Origin: Fibrisoma limi BUZ 3
GTDB lineage: Bacteria; Bacteroidota; Bacteroidia; Cytophagales; Spirosomataceae
Assembly (NCBI RefSeq): GCF_000296815.2
Contig: NZ_CAIT01000005.1
Coordinates: 248,001 to 312,000, forward strand
Length of the DNA stretch: 64,000 nt
Direction: 5' to 3'
In this document: positions 26,736 through 34,315 of the stretch, one piece after another
Layout: every line of letters begins with the position of its first letter
Numbering within the stretch: the stretch's first letter is position 1
The notes under the pieces: model-generated
Database searches by the model: none
What the model saw: only the letters and a program-made list of their open reading frames with translations
Told to the model about the DNA's origin: nothing
Translations under genes and position numbers: made by a program

Positions 26736-28853
26736 ATGAGTCAAACCCCCGAACAACGGGTCGCGGCCCAGCTCAATCTTAACGCCCGATCTGTTGCCAA
26801 TACCATCGACCTGCTCAACGGTGGGGCCACTGTTCCGTTCATTGCCCGCTACCGAAAAGAAGCCACCGCATCGCTTGATGAGGTGCAGATTCAGGCGATT
26901 AAGGATACCTACCAGAAACTGCTGGATCTCGATAAACGCCGGGACGCAATCCTTAAATCAATCGACGAACAGGGGAAACTAACCCCCGAGCTACGTCGGA
27001 AACTGGAATCCGTCGACTCGATGACGGAACTGGAAGACCTGTATCTGCCCTTTAAACCGAAGCGCAAAACCCGGGCGACCGTTGCCATTGAACGGGGGCT
27101 GGAACCGCTGGCCGATCTGATTTTCAGCCAGCGGGAGAACGACGTCGAGCGGATCGCCAAACGGTACGTCAATGACCAGGTTCCGACCGTGGCGGATGCC
27201 TTGCAGGGAGCCCGCGACATCATGGCCGAACGCATCAGCGAGGATGCTGACGCCCGGCAGCGCATCCGGAACCTGTTCGAGCGCGAAGCCATCATTACGT
27301 CGAAAGTCAAGAAGGGGAAGGACGCTGAGGGGGCCAAGTACCGCGACTACTTCGACTTTGCCGAACCCCTCCGTCGCGTGCCATCGCACCGGCTGCTGGC
27401 CATTCGGCGGGGCGAAGCGGAAGGAATTCTAGCCGTTTCCATCTCGCCCGACGAGGACGCGGCTGTCGAACGGCTGGAACGGCAGTTTCTGCGTGGCCTC
27501 CCCGGGAGTAAAGAGCAGGTTGCTCTGGCCATTCGCGATGGCTACAAACGACTGCTGAAGCCTTCGCTCGAAACCGAATTTGACAAACAGTCGAAAGACA
27601 AGGCCGACCAGGAAGCCATCCGGATTTTTGCCGACAACCTGCGGCAGTTGCTGCTCAGTCCGCCCTTGGGGCAGCAACGGGTGCTGGCCATTGACCCCGG
27701 CTACCGGACCGGCTGCAAAGTCGTCTGCCTGGATGCGCAGGGCAATCTGCTGACCGATGCGGTCATCTACATTGCGCAATCTGACGCCCAGAAGCAACAG
27801 GCTACCCAGACGGTTCGGCGGTTGGTGGAGCAATACAAAATCGACGCCATTGCCATCGGAAACGGTACGGCCGGCCGCGAAACCGAGGAGTTTGTCCGGG
27901 AGCTGAATCTGGGCAAATCGCTTTTCATGGTGAGTGAACAGGGGGCGTCGGTGTATTCCGCGTCGGAGGTGGCCCGGGAGGAGTTTCCTGATAAGGACGT
28001 AACGGTACGTGGAGCGGTCAGCATCGGTCGGCGGTTGATGGACCCGCTGGCCGAACTGGTGAAGATCGACCCCAAATCGATTGGGGTGGGGCAGTATCAA
28101 CACGATGTTGATCAGACTGACCTCAAAAACAGCCTCGATACCGTCGTTGAAAGCTGCGTGAATCAGGTCGGCGTATCGCTTAATACGGCCAGTGCGTATC
28201 TGCTGCGCTACGTGTCGGGCCTGGGGCCGCAACTGGCCGGCAACATCGTGGCGTATCGGGCGCAGAACGGTGCGTTCACCTCCCGCGACCAACTCAAAAA
28301 AGTACCGCGATTAGGTCCGAAAGCCTTCGAACAGGCGGCCGGTTTTCTACGTATTGAAGGAGCCCGAAATCCGCTGGACAACAGCGCCGTTCACCCCGAG
28401 CGGTATGCGCTGGTGGAGCGTATGGCCACCGACGTCGGCAGTACCGTAGCCGACCTGATCCGGAAGCCTGAACTACGTAAACAGATTCGTCCCGAACGCT
28501 ACGTTACCGACTCGGTGGGGCTGCCAACCCTCCGCGACATTCTGGCCGAACTCGAAAAGCCCGGCCGCGACCCCCGCGAACAACTGGCCGTGTTTGAATA
28601 CGACGAGCGGGTACGCAAACCTGAAGACCTGCATGAGGGCATGATACTGAACGGCGTCGTGACGAACATCACGGCCTTCGGGGCTTTTGTCGACATTGGG
28701 GTGAAGCAGGATGGCTTAGTCCACGTATCACAATTGGCCAATCGCTTCGTATCGGACCCGAATCAGGTGGTGAAACTGCACCAGAAAGTAAGAGTAAAGG
28801 TGCTGGAGGTCGATTTAGTGCGCAAACGCATTGCGCTAACAATGAAAATTTAA
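26736..28853 (+). CDS. tex: Tex family RNA-binding protein
   Basis: Cytoplasmic transcription-associated nucleic-acid-binding protein of 705 residues. Motifs in order: VPFIARYRKEATASLDEVQ (residues about 33-51), LEDLYLPFKPKRKTRA near 100, the YqgF/RNase H-like fold AIDPGYRTGCKVVCLD near 325, the GVGQYQHDVDQ block near 450, a helix-hairpin-helix region (QLAGNIVAYRAQNGAFTSR, near 505), and a C-terminal S1 domain (GMILNGVVTNITAFGAFVDIGVKQDGLVHVSQ). ATG 26736 is chosen; the longer frame adds residues unlike Tex. Confidence 0.95.
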   Translation: MSQTPEQRVAAQLNLNARSVANTIDLLNGGATVPFIARYRKEATASLDEVQIQAIKDTYQKLLDLDKRRDAILKSIDEQGKLTPELRRKLESVDSMTELEDLYLPFKPKRKTRATVAIERGLEPLADLIFSQRENDVERIAKRYVNDQVPTVADALQGARDIMAERISEDADARQRIRNLFEREAIITSKVKKGKDAEGAKYRDYFDFAEPLRRVPSHRLLAIRRGEAEGILAVSISPDEDAAVERLERQFLRGLPGSKEQVALAIRDGYKRLLKPSLETEFDKQSKDKADQEAIRIFADNLRQLLLSPPLGQQRVLAIDPGYRTGCKVVCLDAQGNLLTDAVIYIAQSDAQKQQATQTVRRLVEQYKIDAIAIGNGTAGRETEEFVRELNLGKSLFMVSEQGASVYSASEVAREEFPDKDVTVRGAVSIGRRLMDPLAELVKIDPKSIGVGQYQHDVDQTDLKNSLDTVVESCVNQVGVSLNTASAYLLRYVSGLGPQLAGNIVAYRAQNGAFTSRDQLKKVPRLGPKAFEQAAGFLRIEGARNPLDNSAVHPERYALVERMATDVGSTVADLIRKPELRKQIRPERYVTDSVGLPTLRDILAELEKPGRDPREQLAVFEYDERVRKPEDLHEGMILNGVVTNITAFGAFVDIGVKQDGLVHVSQLANRFVSDPNQVVKLHQKVRVKVLEVDLVRKRIALTMKI

Positions 28854-28869
28854 TAGGTTGCGTTAAGGT

Positions 28870-28907
28870 GGTAGAGACGATTCCTATAGACAAAGGGCGT
28901 CTCTACC
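28870..28907. repeat. Inverted repeat GGTAGAGACG/CGTCTCTACC
   Basis: Exact 10-bp arms at 28870-28879 and 28898-28907 with an 18-base loop, 17 bases after tex. No clear T-run. It could act as a terminator or be a member of a dispersed palindrome family. Confidence 0.65.
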
Positions 28908-28934
28908 CCCGGACATAACCGTAGCCACTATTCT

Positions 28935-29555
28935 ATGCCCATTACAACGACCCTGCGGGCTGCCTGGCGGCCCCTGTTGACCAGTTCGTTGCTCTTCATC
29001 TCGCTTACTTCCTGCGAAGTTTTCCGCTCCTCCGGCCCCTCTCATTCCGTCAGCCGTCGCCCGTCCACCAGCCGCTCCGTCGCTACCCGTTCGTCGGTTA
29101 AGCGCGCTCCCGCCGTACCGGCCAAGCCAACCGGTAAGGTGGTTGACACACGTACCTACGAAAACCGCTACGTGCCCGAAGTGGTCAAAATTGCGCGAAC
29201 CTACACCGGAACGCCCTACCGCTCCGGCGGTAATACTACGTCCGGCATCGACTGCTCGGGACTGGTCTATGCCGTTTTCAACACGGTGGGTCTGCGAATG
29301 CCCCGCATCTCATGGCAGCAGTCGGAGGTGGGGTACGAGGTGGATGTCAAGGAAATTCAGCCGGGCGATCTGATCTTCTTCGTGCCCGACAGCGGCAAGG
29401 CGGGGTACGTATCGCATACGGGTATCGTGACGGAGGTGAACGGTCCCGAAAACATCCGGTTCATTCACGCGTCATCATCGCGCGGGGTGCGGGAGGATAA
29501 TCTGTATTCCAATTACTTCAAAGGTCGGTTTGTGAAGGCCCTGCGGCCGTTCTGA
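28935..29555 (+). CDS. NlpC/P60 peptidoglycan endopeptidase lipoprotein
   Basis: 206 residues, with a hydrophobic lead (LLTSSLLFISLTSC) ending in a lipobox cysteine at residue 27. A Ser/Arg/Pro-rich linker (about 28-70) follows, then an NlpC/P60 domain with catalytic Cys in GIDCSGLVYAVF (near 117) and His in SHTGIVTEV (near 162). It is expected to cut gamma-D-Glu to diamino acid bonds in the envelope. The final His/Asn of the triad may lie in FIHASSSRGV. Confidence 0.9.
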   Translation: MPITTTLRAAWRPLLTSSLLFISLTSCEVFRSSGPSHSVSRRPSTSRSVATRSSVKRAPAVPAKPTGKVVDTRTYENRYVPEVVKIARTYTGTPYRSGGNTTSGIDCSGLVYAVFNTVGLRMPRISWQQSEVGYEVDVKEIQPGDLIFFVPDSGKAGYVSHTGIVTEVNGPENIRFIHASSSRGVREDNLYSNYFKGRFVKALRPF

Positions 29556-29568
29556 CGCACCGTGTCGG

Positions 29569-30129
29569 CTACTCGGTAGTCTTTAACGCGTCGGTCAGCA
29601 GTTCCAGCATCCGCAGGTACGTTGGCCGGGGCGGGGTGTAGCGGAATGAGGAGGTAGCCGCCAGCAAGTCCTGCCGAACGTAGTCGAGCGGCACAAACCG
29701 CATGTCGGCCACTTCGTCGGACTGGGGCGTAAAATCGGTAAGGTCAAAGGTCACCTGCCAGACGTACACTTGAGCGTGTTCGCGGTCGCGGAGGGGAATG
29801 CGCTCGTCAATCATCTCTACGGATACAATACCCAGGGGTTGCAACTCGCCAGGCTGCGGCCGGATGCCGACTTCTTCCTCGGTTTCGCGCAGGGCGCCTT
29901 CGTCGTAGGTTTCGCCGGGTTCGATGTGGCCACCGATGCAGATGTCCCAGTAGTTGGGCAGAATCTCCTTGTCGGGGTGACGGAGGGTCAGCAGTAATTC
30001 GTTTCGCTGATTCAGGACAAAAATCTGGGCCGTACGGTGCCAGTCGCCGTCGCGTTCGATGTCTCGTTTGCGTTTCCGGCGACCCAGCGGCCGATTCTGT
30101 TCATCCACAATGTCTAATTCCTGCGCCAT
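29569..30129 (-). CDS. Nudix hydrolase (IPP-isomerase-like)
   Basis: 186 residues. The Nudix box is complete (GHIEPGETYDEGALRETEEEVG, near residues 62-83) and matches GX5EX7REUXEEXGU. The N-terminal part DIVDEQNRPLGRRKRKRDIERDGDWHRTAQIFVLN has the arrangement of isopentenyl-diphosphate isomerase-like Nudix proteins, with the His before the first strand. The substrate cannot be set by sequence alone. The frame starts at ATG 30129 and is the only sensible one. Confidence 0.85.
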   Translation of the reverse strand: MAQELDIVDEQNRPLGRRKRKRDIERDGDWHRTAQIFVLNQRNELLLTLRHPDKEILPNYWDICIGGHIEPGETYDEGALRETEEEVGIRPQPGELQPLGIVSVEMIDERIPLRDREHAQVYVWQVTFDLTDFTPQSDEVADMRFVPLDYVRQDLLAATSSFRYTPPRPTYLRMLELLTDALKTTE

Positions 30130-30140
30130 GGGGCATCAAC

Positions 30141-30168
30141 AAAAAAGCCGCCCGATGGGGTGGCTTTT
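30141..30168 (-). terminator. Terminator of the GIY-YIG gene
   Basis: AAAAGCCGCCC (30143-30153) pairs with GGGTGGCTTTT (30158-30168). On the minus strand it is followed by six T. Confidence 0.75.
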
Positions 30169-30180
30169 CGGCTACAGCAA

Positions 30181-30435
30181 TTAAACAGTTTGAGCGGCTT
30201 CGCTGATCATTTCTTCCCATTCAGCCCGGCCTCTCCGCTTCAGTTTCATTTCCAGACTCAGGGCCTCGTTGCGGGTGGCAAACTGCCGGGTAAACTTCAG
30301 TTCCCAGGGCTTGCCGTCGGCCGTAGCCGCCACCGTTTTGGCATTATGCTGCCACAAGCTGATTTTGAGGTCTTTGGTCTGACCGATGAAATATTGATCG
30401 GTTGAGGGGCTGTAAATGATATAAACCGTATGCAT
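30181..30435 (-). CDS. GIY-YIG nuclease family protein
   Basis: 84 residues from ATG 30435. The N-terminal VYIIYSPSTDQYFIGQTKDL (residues 3-22) is the GIY-YIG motif, with WELKFTRQFATRNEALSLEMKLKRR further on giving the conserved Arg and Glu. Such stand-alone UvrC-like small proteins are common in Bacteroidota and their function is unclear. The longer 101-residue frame adds residues before the motif. Confidence 0.8.
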   Translation of the reverse strand: MHTVYIIYSPSTDQYFIGQTKDLKISLWQHNAKTVAATADGKPWELKFTRQFATRNEALSLEMKLKRRGRAEWEEMISEAAQTV

Positions 30436-30565
30436 AGGTGTCGGAGGGACTATAGTCAAAACTACAGAATCAATATCATAAAACAAAGTCTATTGACGCA
30501 ATTGGTAGTAAGCGGTAAAGTAGGTACGTGAGACTGAGGAAGATGTAAAATTTTTAAAATTGAAG

Positions 30566-30596
30566 TTGAGTTGCTGTGATTTTTTGCTCATATTTG
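30566..30596 (+). promoter_or_regulatory. Promoter of tRNA-Ala
   Basis: TTG at 30566-30568, 20 bases, then CATATTTG at 30589-30596 (one mismatch to TAnnTTTG). Layout and distance match the other tRNA promoters. Confidence 0.65.
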
Positions 30597-30614
30597 CACC
30601 CACAAAACGCAAAC

Positions 30615-30688
30615 GGGGGTATAGCTCAGTTGGCTAGAGCGCTACAATGGCATTGTAGAGGCCGTCGGTTCGAATCCGACTATCTCCA
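30615..30688 (+). tRNA. tRNA-Ala (anticodon GGC), integration target
   Basis: 74-base cloverleaf. Acceptor GGGGGTA pairs with TATCTCC using two G-U pairs; the anticodon stem CTACA/TGTAG closes ATGGCAT, with anticodon GGC (codon GCC). The last 15 bases recur at 47100-47114. Element insertion left the gene whole because the left end supplies the same sequence. Confidence 0.93.
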
Positions 30689-30689
30689 C
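30672..30689 (+). repeat. attL: left attachment site (tRNA 3' end)
   Basis: The 3' end of tRNA-Ala, TCCGACTATCTCCAC (30675-30689), is repeated exactly at 47100-47114. Extending left gives 18 bases with one mismatch. Confidence 0.88.
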
Positions 30690-30701
30690 AGCAAACAACG
30701 T

Positions 30702-30735
30702 AAAAGGCTGTTTATCATTCGATAAACAGCCTTTT
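30702..30735 (+). terminator. Terminator after tRNA-Ala carried by the element
   Basis: Perfect 15-bp stem (30702-30716, 30721-30735), loop ATTC, then T-run. A related hairpin with the same TCATTCGATA core follows the right attachment site at 47124. Confidence 0.85.
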
Positions 30736-30783
30736 TCCATGTATAGCCACCTGAACTTAACAAATCGCTTAACAATAACGCTT

Positions 30784-31971
30784 ATGCAATTGCCTGAAAA
30801 CGGCACATTAGGAGTTCCACCATTCCGACACTGTAAACTGTACTCTTACGAATTAGACCCGGCTAAAACCTGGTTAATCGAGTTCTACCAATGGAACGTA
30901 AAGACCCAAAAGAAAGAACGCCGGTTCTTTTCTCGGTTCAATCAGATCAGGGAGCCAGCCGCCCGGCTGAAAGAAGCCCAGCGATGGATAAAGTTTATTA
31001 ACCAACAACTCGAAAACGGCGCGGTTTACAATCCAGACCTAAACCACAAACCAACCCCGGCCGCAAAGCCTGAACGATTGCCTACCTTGCTCGAAGACAT
31101 ACAAACGTATTTATCTGTTAAGCAGTCTGAATTAGTGGATACGTCGTATAAGGTGTATAAGAATTTCGGGCGCAAGTTTCAGGACTTTATTAAGAAAAAT
31201 AAGCTAGAAACGATTGTAACAAAGGAGCTTACGCCCGAATTGTGCGAACAATATAGAACCTACATATTAGCGCTGCACTCGGACCCAACTACCCGAAATA
31301 AGGAGATCAACCAATTAAAAACGTTCTGCAACTGGTTCACCAAAAAAGGACGTAAACGGTTCGACGTTAGCCCGGCTGTAGATGTCGAGTTAGTACAGGC
31401 TAAAGAATCAGAGCTACACGAACCGTATACCGACGAACAAGCGGAACGGATATTTAACCACCTTATCAGTACTCAGGACTACCGGCTTTTGCTGTTTATC
31501 TACTTTATACATTACTGTTTTGCCCGGCCTGGTAAAGAAGTCCGTTTACTGAGAGTTAGGGACTTGAAGCATAAGACAGTACAGATTAGCGGCAAACGGG
31601 CTAAGAAAGGTAAAACGAAAACGCCGACGATGCCCAAACCGTTAGACGAACTGATAGAGCATTTAGGGATTAGAAACTACGACTTAGATTTCTACGTGTT
31701 TGGCAGTGAAGGAGCGCCCGGCCCCAACCCGGTAGGAAAGAACCATTTCTATCAACGGCACTGCAAAGTATTGAAGGAGTTAAGTATTACGGGGGCAAAG
31801 TACACCCTGTACGGCTGGAAACATACCGGCAATATCAAAGCAATACGGCTTGGCTTTCACACTCGGAGACTACAGGAACAAAACGGCTTTTCCGATCATA
31901 AGACAATGGAAATCTATACCCGCAGATTAGCCGCTTTTGTCGATGACGACATATACGAAAAGTTCATATAA
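30784..31971 (+). CDS. Tyrosine-type site-specific integrase
   Basis: About 395 residues. The N-terminal half is an SAM-like core-binding domain (LLEDIQTYLSVKQSELVDTSYKVYKNFGRKFQDFIKK). The catalytic half shows the first Arg in YCFARPGKEVRLLRVRDL, the Lys region SGKRAKKGKTKTP, box II as YGWKHTGNIKA with Lys where many relatives have Arg (the K form is common in Bacteroidota phage integrases), the second His in SDHKTMEIYTRR and the nucleophile Tyr in the same block. ATG 30784 is preferred to ATG 30739, which lies at the terminator end. Confidence 0.9.
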   Translation: MQLPENGTLGVPPFRHCKLYSYELDPAKTWLIEFYQWNVKTQKKERRFFSRFNQIREPAARLKEAQRWIKFINQQLENGAVYNPDLNHKPTPAAKPERLPTLLEDIQTYLSVKQSELVDTSYKVYKNFGRKFQDFIKKNKLETIVTKELTPELCEQYRTYILALHSDPTTRNKEINQLKTFCNWFTKKGRKRFDVSPAVDVELVQAKESELHEPYTDEQAERIFNHLISTQDYRLLLFIYFIHYCFARPGKEVRLLRVRDLKHKTVQISGKRAKKGKTKTPTMPKPLDELIEHLGIRNYDLDFYVFGSEGAPGPNPVGKNHFYQRHCKVLKELSITGAKYTLYGWKHTGNIKAIRLGFHTRRLQEQNGFSDHKTMEIYTRRLAAFVDDDIYEKFI

Positions 31972-32007
31972 TTGCACCTTCATATAAAACCCCCGTTCAC
32001 AAGCATA

Positions 32008-32448
32008 ATGAAGAAACGTTTAAAATCCCTTTCCCTTGCAACCCTAACCCTGTTAGCGGTAGCCAGTTGTAAAAATTCTGACGTTGACCCGCGTGAGCAA
32101 TATACCGGCTCATACAACATTACTACTACACAATATTCAAAAGGAACTAATGGGGCAAGTGCTACAGAGGTTTATAAATTCAACTTGTACGTATCAAAAG
32201 GCAAATCGAGTGATGAGTTAGTATTCAAAGATGACGATGACACATATACAGTAACCATGAAGAATAACACCTTTGAGATTCCTGCACACACAACTTCCAT
32301 TTTTTATAATGGCTCAACCTATGCGGTTAAGACCGTTGGGAATGGTTCTTTTGCCGGAAATTCAATAAACCTGAATACGGTTACAGGTTTGTCAATACAA
32401 GGTATAACAGTGACTATAACGAAGGCCGGAAATGGCCCTAAGTTTTAG
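32008..32448 (+). CDS. Element lipoprotein (surface/accessory)
   Basis: From ATG 32008 the product (146 residues) has a signal peptide KRLKSLSLATLTLLAVASC ending in a lipobox Cys at 20, followed by a Ser/Thr/Asn-rich beta-type protein (YTGSYNITTTQYSKGTNGAS). No family recognised. It sits next to the integrase, on the same strand, in the usual place for lysogenic accessory genes that alter the host surface. It could exclude superinfecting virus, which is speculation. Confidence 0.7.
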   Translation: MKKRLKSLSLATLTLLAVASCKNSDVDPREQYTGSYNITTTQYSKGTNGASATEVYKFNLYVSKGKSSDELVFKDDDDTYTVTMKNNTFEIPAHTTSIFYNGSTYAVKTVGNGSFAGNSINLNTVTGLSIQGITVTITKAGNGPKF

Positions 32449-32484
32449 GAATAAATTACATTACAGTACACACCTAATTAACAG

Positions 32485-32514
32485 AAAAAGCCGGTTCAAG
32501 CGAACCGGCTTTTT
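32485..32514. terminator. Bidirectional terminator
   Basis: 13-bp perfect arms (32485-32497, 32502-32514) with A and T ends; ends both the lipoprotein gene and the long minus-strand block. Confidence 0.88.
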
Positions 32515-32541
32515 ACTTACCCACCGTAACACAGTAGTAAC

Positions 32542-32778
32542 CTACTGTTTATTATTCAAAGCGGTAAAGTCTACTGTAATACTTGATACGGCCGTTGCTG
32601 CACCGCCAGCCGCTACCAGATAGCCGCCTATCGTTGCCACTATTGGCGCTACCGGAGCCGCTACAATTGCCCCACCTACGGCCGCTAACACGATACCGAC
32701 AGTACGGAGCGTTCTAAAAAATTTGGGCGTTGGAGCCTGTAGCCGTTGGGCTAAGGTTATGTTGTCTTGTGTAATCAT
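32542..32778 (-). CDS. Small hydrophobic membrane protein, holin-like
   Basis: 78 residues: a polar start (MITQDNITLAQRLQAPTPKFFRTLRTVG), then two Ala/Gly/Val-rich hydrophobic stretches (IVLAAVGGAIVAAPVAPIVATIGGYLVAAG, about 29-58) and a short polar end. The size and topology fit a holin or a small virion membrane protein. It is the last gene of the minus-strand block, near lysis-type genes. I cannot assign it by homology. Confidence 0.6.
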   Translation of the reverse strand: MITQDNITLAQRLQAPTPKFFRTLRTVGIVLAAVGGAIVAAPVAPIVATIGGYLVAAGGAATAVSSITVDFTALNNKQ

Positions 32779-32801
32779 TTGATTAGTGGTTAAAAAAAAG
32801 A

Positions 32802-33143
32802 TTATACAAACGTCAGAATAGCTCCTGCTTCAATACCGTTTACCAGCCAATAATTTGAATTGTTTTGTACCGTACTGAAACTAAACTGTACTATCCTACA
32901 GTCGTTGTTTTCTGTCGATTGCTGAACCTGTTGTTCTAACAAAGTATCAAACTCCGATTCATCTGGTACAATGACAGTCACAAACTTTATGATGTTTACT
33001 TTGTCTGCTTTTCTCTGTAGCTGGTTGTCTACATAGGTCTTATCGGCTTTCTGCGTAAGAGCGTTTTTTATAGACTTAACGTCGGCCTTAACCGATTCAA
33101 TAAACTGCTTAATCTTGTCTTCCAATTGTTTAAAGTACTCCAT
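32802..33143 (-). CDS. Coiled-coil fibre-like protein
   Basis: 113 residues. The first 50 are a heptad coiled coil (YFKQLEDKIKQFIESVKADVKSIKNALTQKADKTYVDNQLQRKADK) with the ALTQKADKTYVDNQLQRKADK pattern common in phage fibre shafts. It is followed by a compact beta-rich C-terminus (FVTVIVPDESEFDTLLEQQ... LVNGIEAGAILTFV). A trimeric fibre or short spike is plausible; host binding would follow by analogy. Confidence 0.6.
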   Translation of the reverse strand: MEYFKQLEDKIKQFIESVKADVKSIKNALTQKADKTYVDNQLQRKADKVNIIKFVTVIVPDESEFDTLLEQQVQQSTENNDCRIVQFSFSTVQNNSNYWLVNGIEAGAILTFV

Positions 33144-33155
33144 CCGGTTTGCTGG

Positions 33156-33293
33156 TTATTGAGTGTAAATAGAATTAAAATCTAAGGGTGCGTTTTTGGG
33201 TAGCTTGGCTTCTATGTCTTTAAGTTGCTGAGCTTGATAAAACTGCCTGTAAATGACGTAGGCCAGCACACAATAGAGTAATACTGTCTTCAT
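33156..33293 (-). CDS. Very small single-pass membrane protein (45 residues)
   Basis: Found by reading the strand: ATG 33293 opens MKTVLLYCVLAYVIYRQFYQ then QAQQLKDIEAKL and ends IYTQ. One hydrophobic segment (residues 3-16) with a polar tail. Preceded by the leader CTAACCCTTTT seen in front of other genes of the block, which supports expression. Such small single-pass proteins are typical of membrane-containing virions. Function unknown. Confidence 0.5.
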   Translation of the reverse strand: MKTVLLYCVLAYVIYRQFYQAQQLKDIEAKLPKNAPLDFNSIYTQ

Positions 33294-33312
33294 AAAAGGG
33301 TTAGATTGTGAG

Positions 33313-34050
33313 TTAAGGGATTGAGATTACTAAATCACCGTCAGCGTTCTTTATGCCCGTTGGCCGCTTTTCGGCTACGAATACAATTACACTGAGTACA
33401 GCCGCAATAAGTAAGATCGTTACAGACCGACGAAACCCGCCAAATAAATACGTCAGGAATACAACCAGAACAGCAAAGTAGATATACACCTTTTCCGACG
33501 TTAACAGAGCCTTTAGACTATCTGGCGCAACGAAACCACCGTATAGATAAAACCGGACATCCGTACCGCTTCTGTCATTGGCCGTTAGTAATCCATCGGG
33601 CAAAACCACCGTATAGCCTTCAATCGAAAGCGGTAAATAGCTGTTGTGCCTATCGGCTACACTGGTCTTTTGAAACCACTGCAACGGTTGTCTATCATAG
33701 GGGTTTTCGTAAATGCTTACTGGGTGTGAATGGAACCGGATAGGCAACGCCCCGGCCGCTAGTGCGTTTGCCATTTCGACGCCGGAATTAAGCGGCTTAT
33801 AGGCCGTCTTTCGAGCGTCCCCGGTTAACTGGTTGGGTAGTTGCTTCCATCGGTTTACGATCAAGCCCCCGGCCGTAGGAACGGCGTAAAGAACCCCGCC
33901 CGTTTCTTCGTGCAAAGGGTAGGCTTTTTGCAGGTCGCGCAATACGGCCGCTTTGATAACTACTTTAACCGGGTTCGACAAAACCAGCGTTTTAGTCCCT
34001 TCCCTAACTATTTCTTTAAGAAAATTGGATTTAACTAACTGAGCAATCAT
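33313..34050 (-). CDS. JAMM/MPN-like metalloprotease-fold membrane protein
   Basis: 245 residues. The N-terminal half carries a JAMM-like set: EETGGVL near residue 48 (candidate Glu), then IRFHSHP near 103 (H-x-H-P) and TSVAD near 131, which fits S-x-x-D but with a longer spacing than in the classical motif. The C-terminal part has two hydrophobic segments (VYIYFAVLVVFLTYLFGG and VTILLIAAVLSVIVFVA). A membrane-anchored peptidase or a scaffold lacking activity are both possible. JAB domains occur in tailed-phage assembly proteins, but without the NlpC/P60 partner this is different. Confidence 0.65.
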   Translation of the reverse strand: MIAQLVKSNFLKEIVREGTKTLVLSNPVKVVIKAAVLRDLQKAYPLHEETGGVLYAVPTAGGLIVNRWKQLPNQLTGDARKTAYKPLNSGVEMANALAAGALPIRFHSHPVSIYENPYDRQPLQWFQKTSVADRHNSYLPLSIEGYTVVLPDGLLTANDRSGTDVRFYLYGGFVAPDSLKALLTSEKVYIYFAVLVVFLTYLFGGFRRSVTILLIAAVLSVIVFVAEKRPTGIKNADGDLVISIP

Positions 34051-34069
34051 AAATTAGTTCTCCGAACAA

Positions 34070-34261
34070 ATGAAGGACATGGAAGATAAAAAGCAACTGA
34101 CAGAGCTTGTAAAGCAATCAAACGGGTTGATTAACATATGTTTTCAACTCTATCAACAAAGGAAAGAGGAACAACAGCTTTTGAAAGAATTAGTCGAACG
34201 ATGTAAGAAATTAGAAGCTGAGTTAAGCGAATTAGTGCTAAACGGCCAGTTTAAAGATTGA
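34070..34261 (+). CDS. Coiled-coil protein on the opposite strand
   Basis: 63 residues, helical, with heptads (LVKQSNGLINICFQLYQQRKEEQQLLKELVERCKKLEAEL). It is the only plus-strand gene inside the long minus-strand block, 19 bases from the start of the JAMM-like gene. A GC hairpin, AGCCGGG/CCCGGCT (34261-34282), follows the stop. It may be a separately transcribed cargo gene. A shadow frame cannot be excluded. Confidence 0.55.
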   Translation: MKDMEDKKQLTELVKQSNGLINICFQLYQQRKEEQQLLKELVERCKKLEAELSELVLNGQFKD

Positions 34262-34315
34262 GCCGGGTCAATTTGCCCGGCTTAATGCGGTTCTAAAATC
34301 CAATTAAACAACGTT

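Noticed and set aside
27429..28292. Minus-strand 287-residue frame
   Set aside because: Antisense to tex.
33313..34050. Ubiquitin-like (Bil) or CBASS-associated deconjugase
   Set aside because: No E1, E2, ubiquitin-like or cyclase gene is adjacent.
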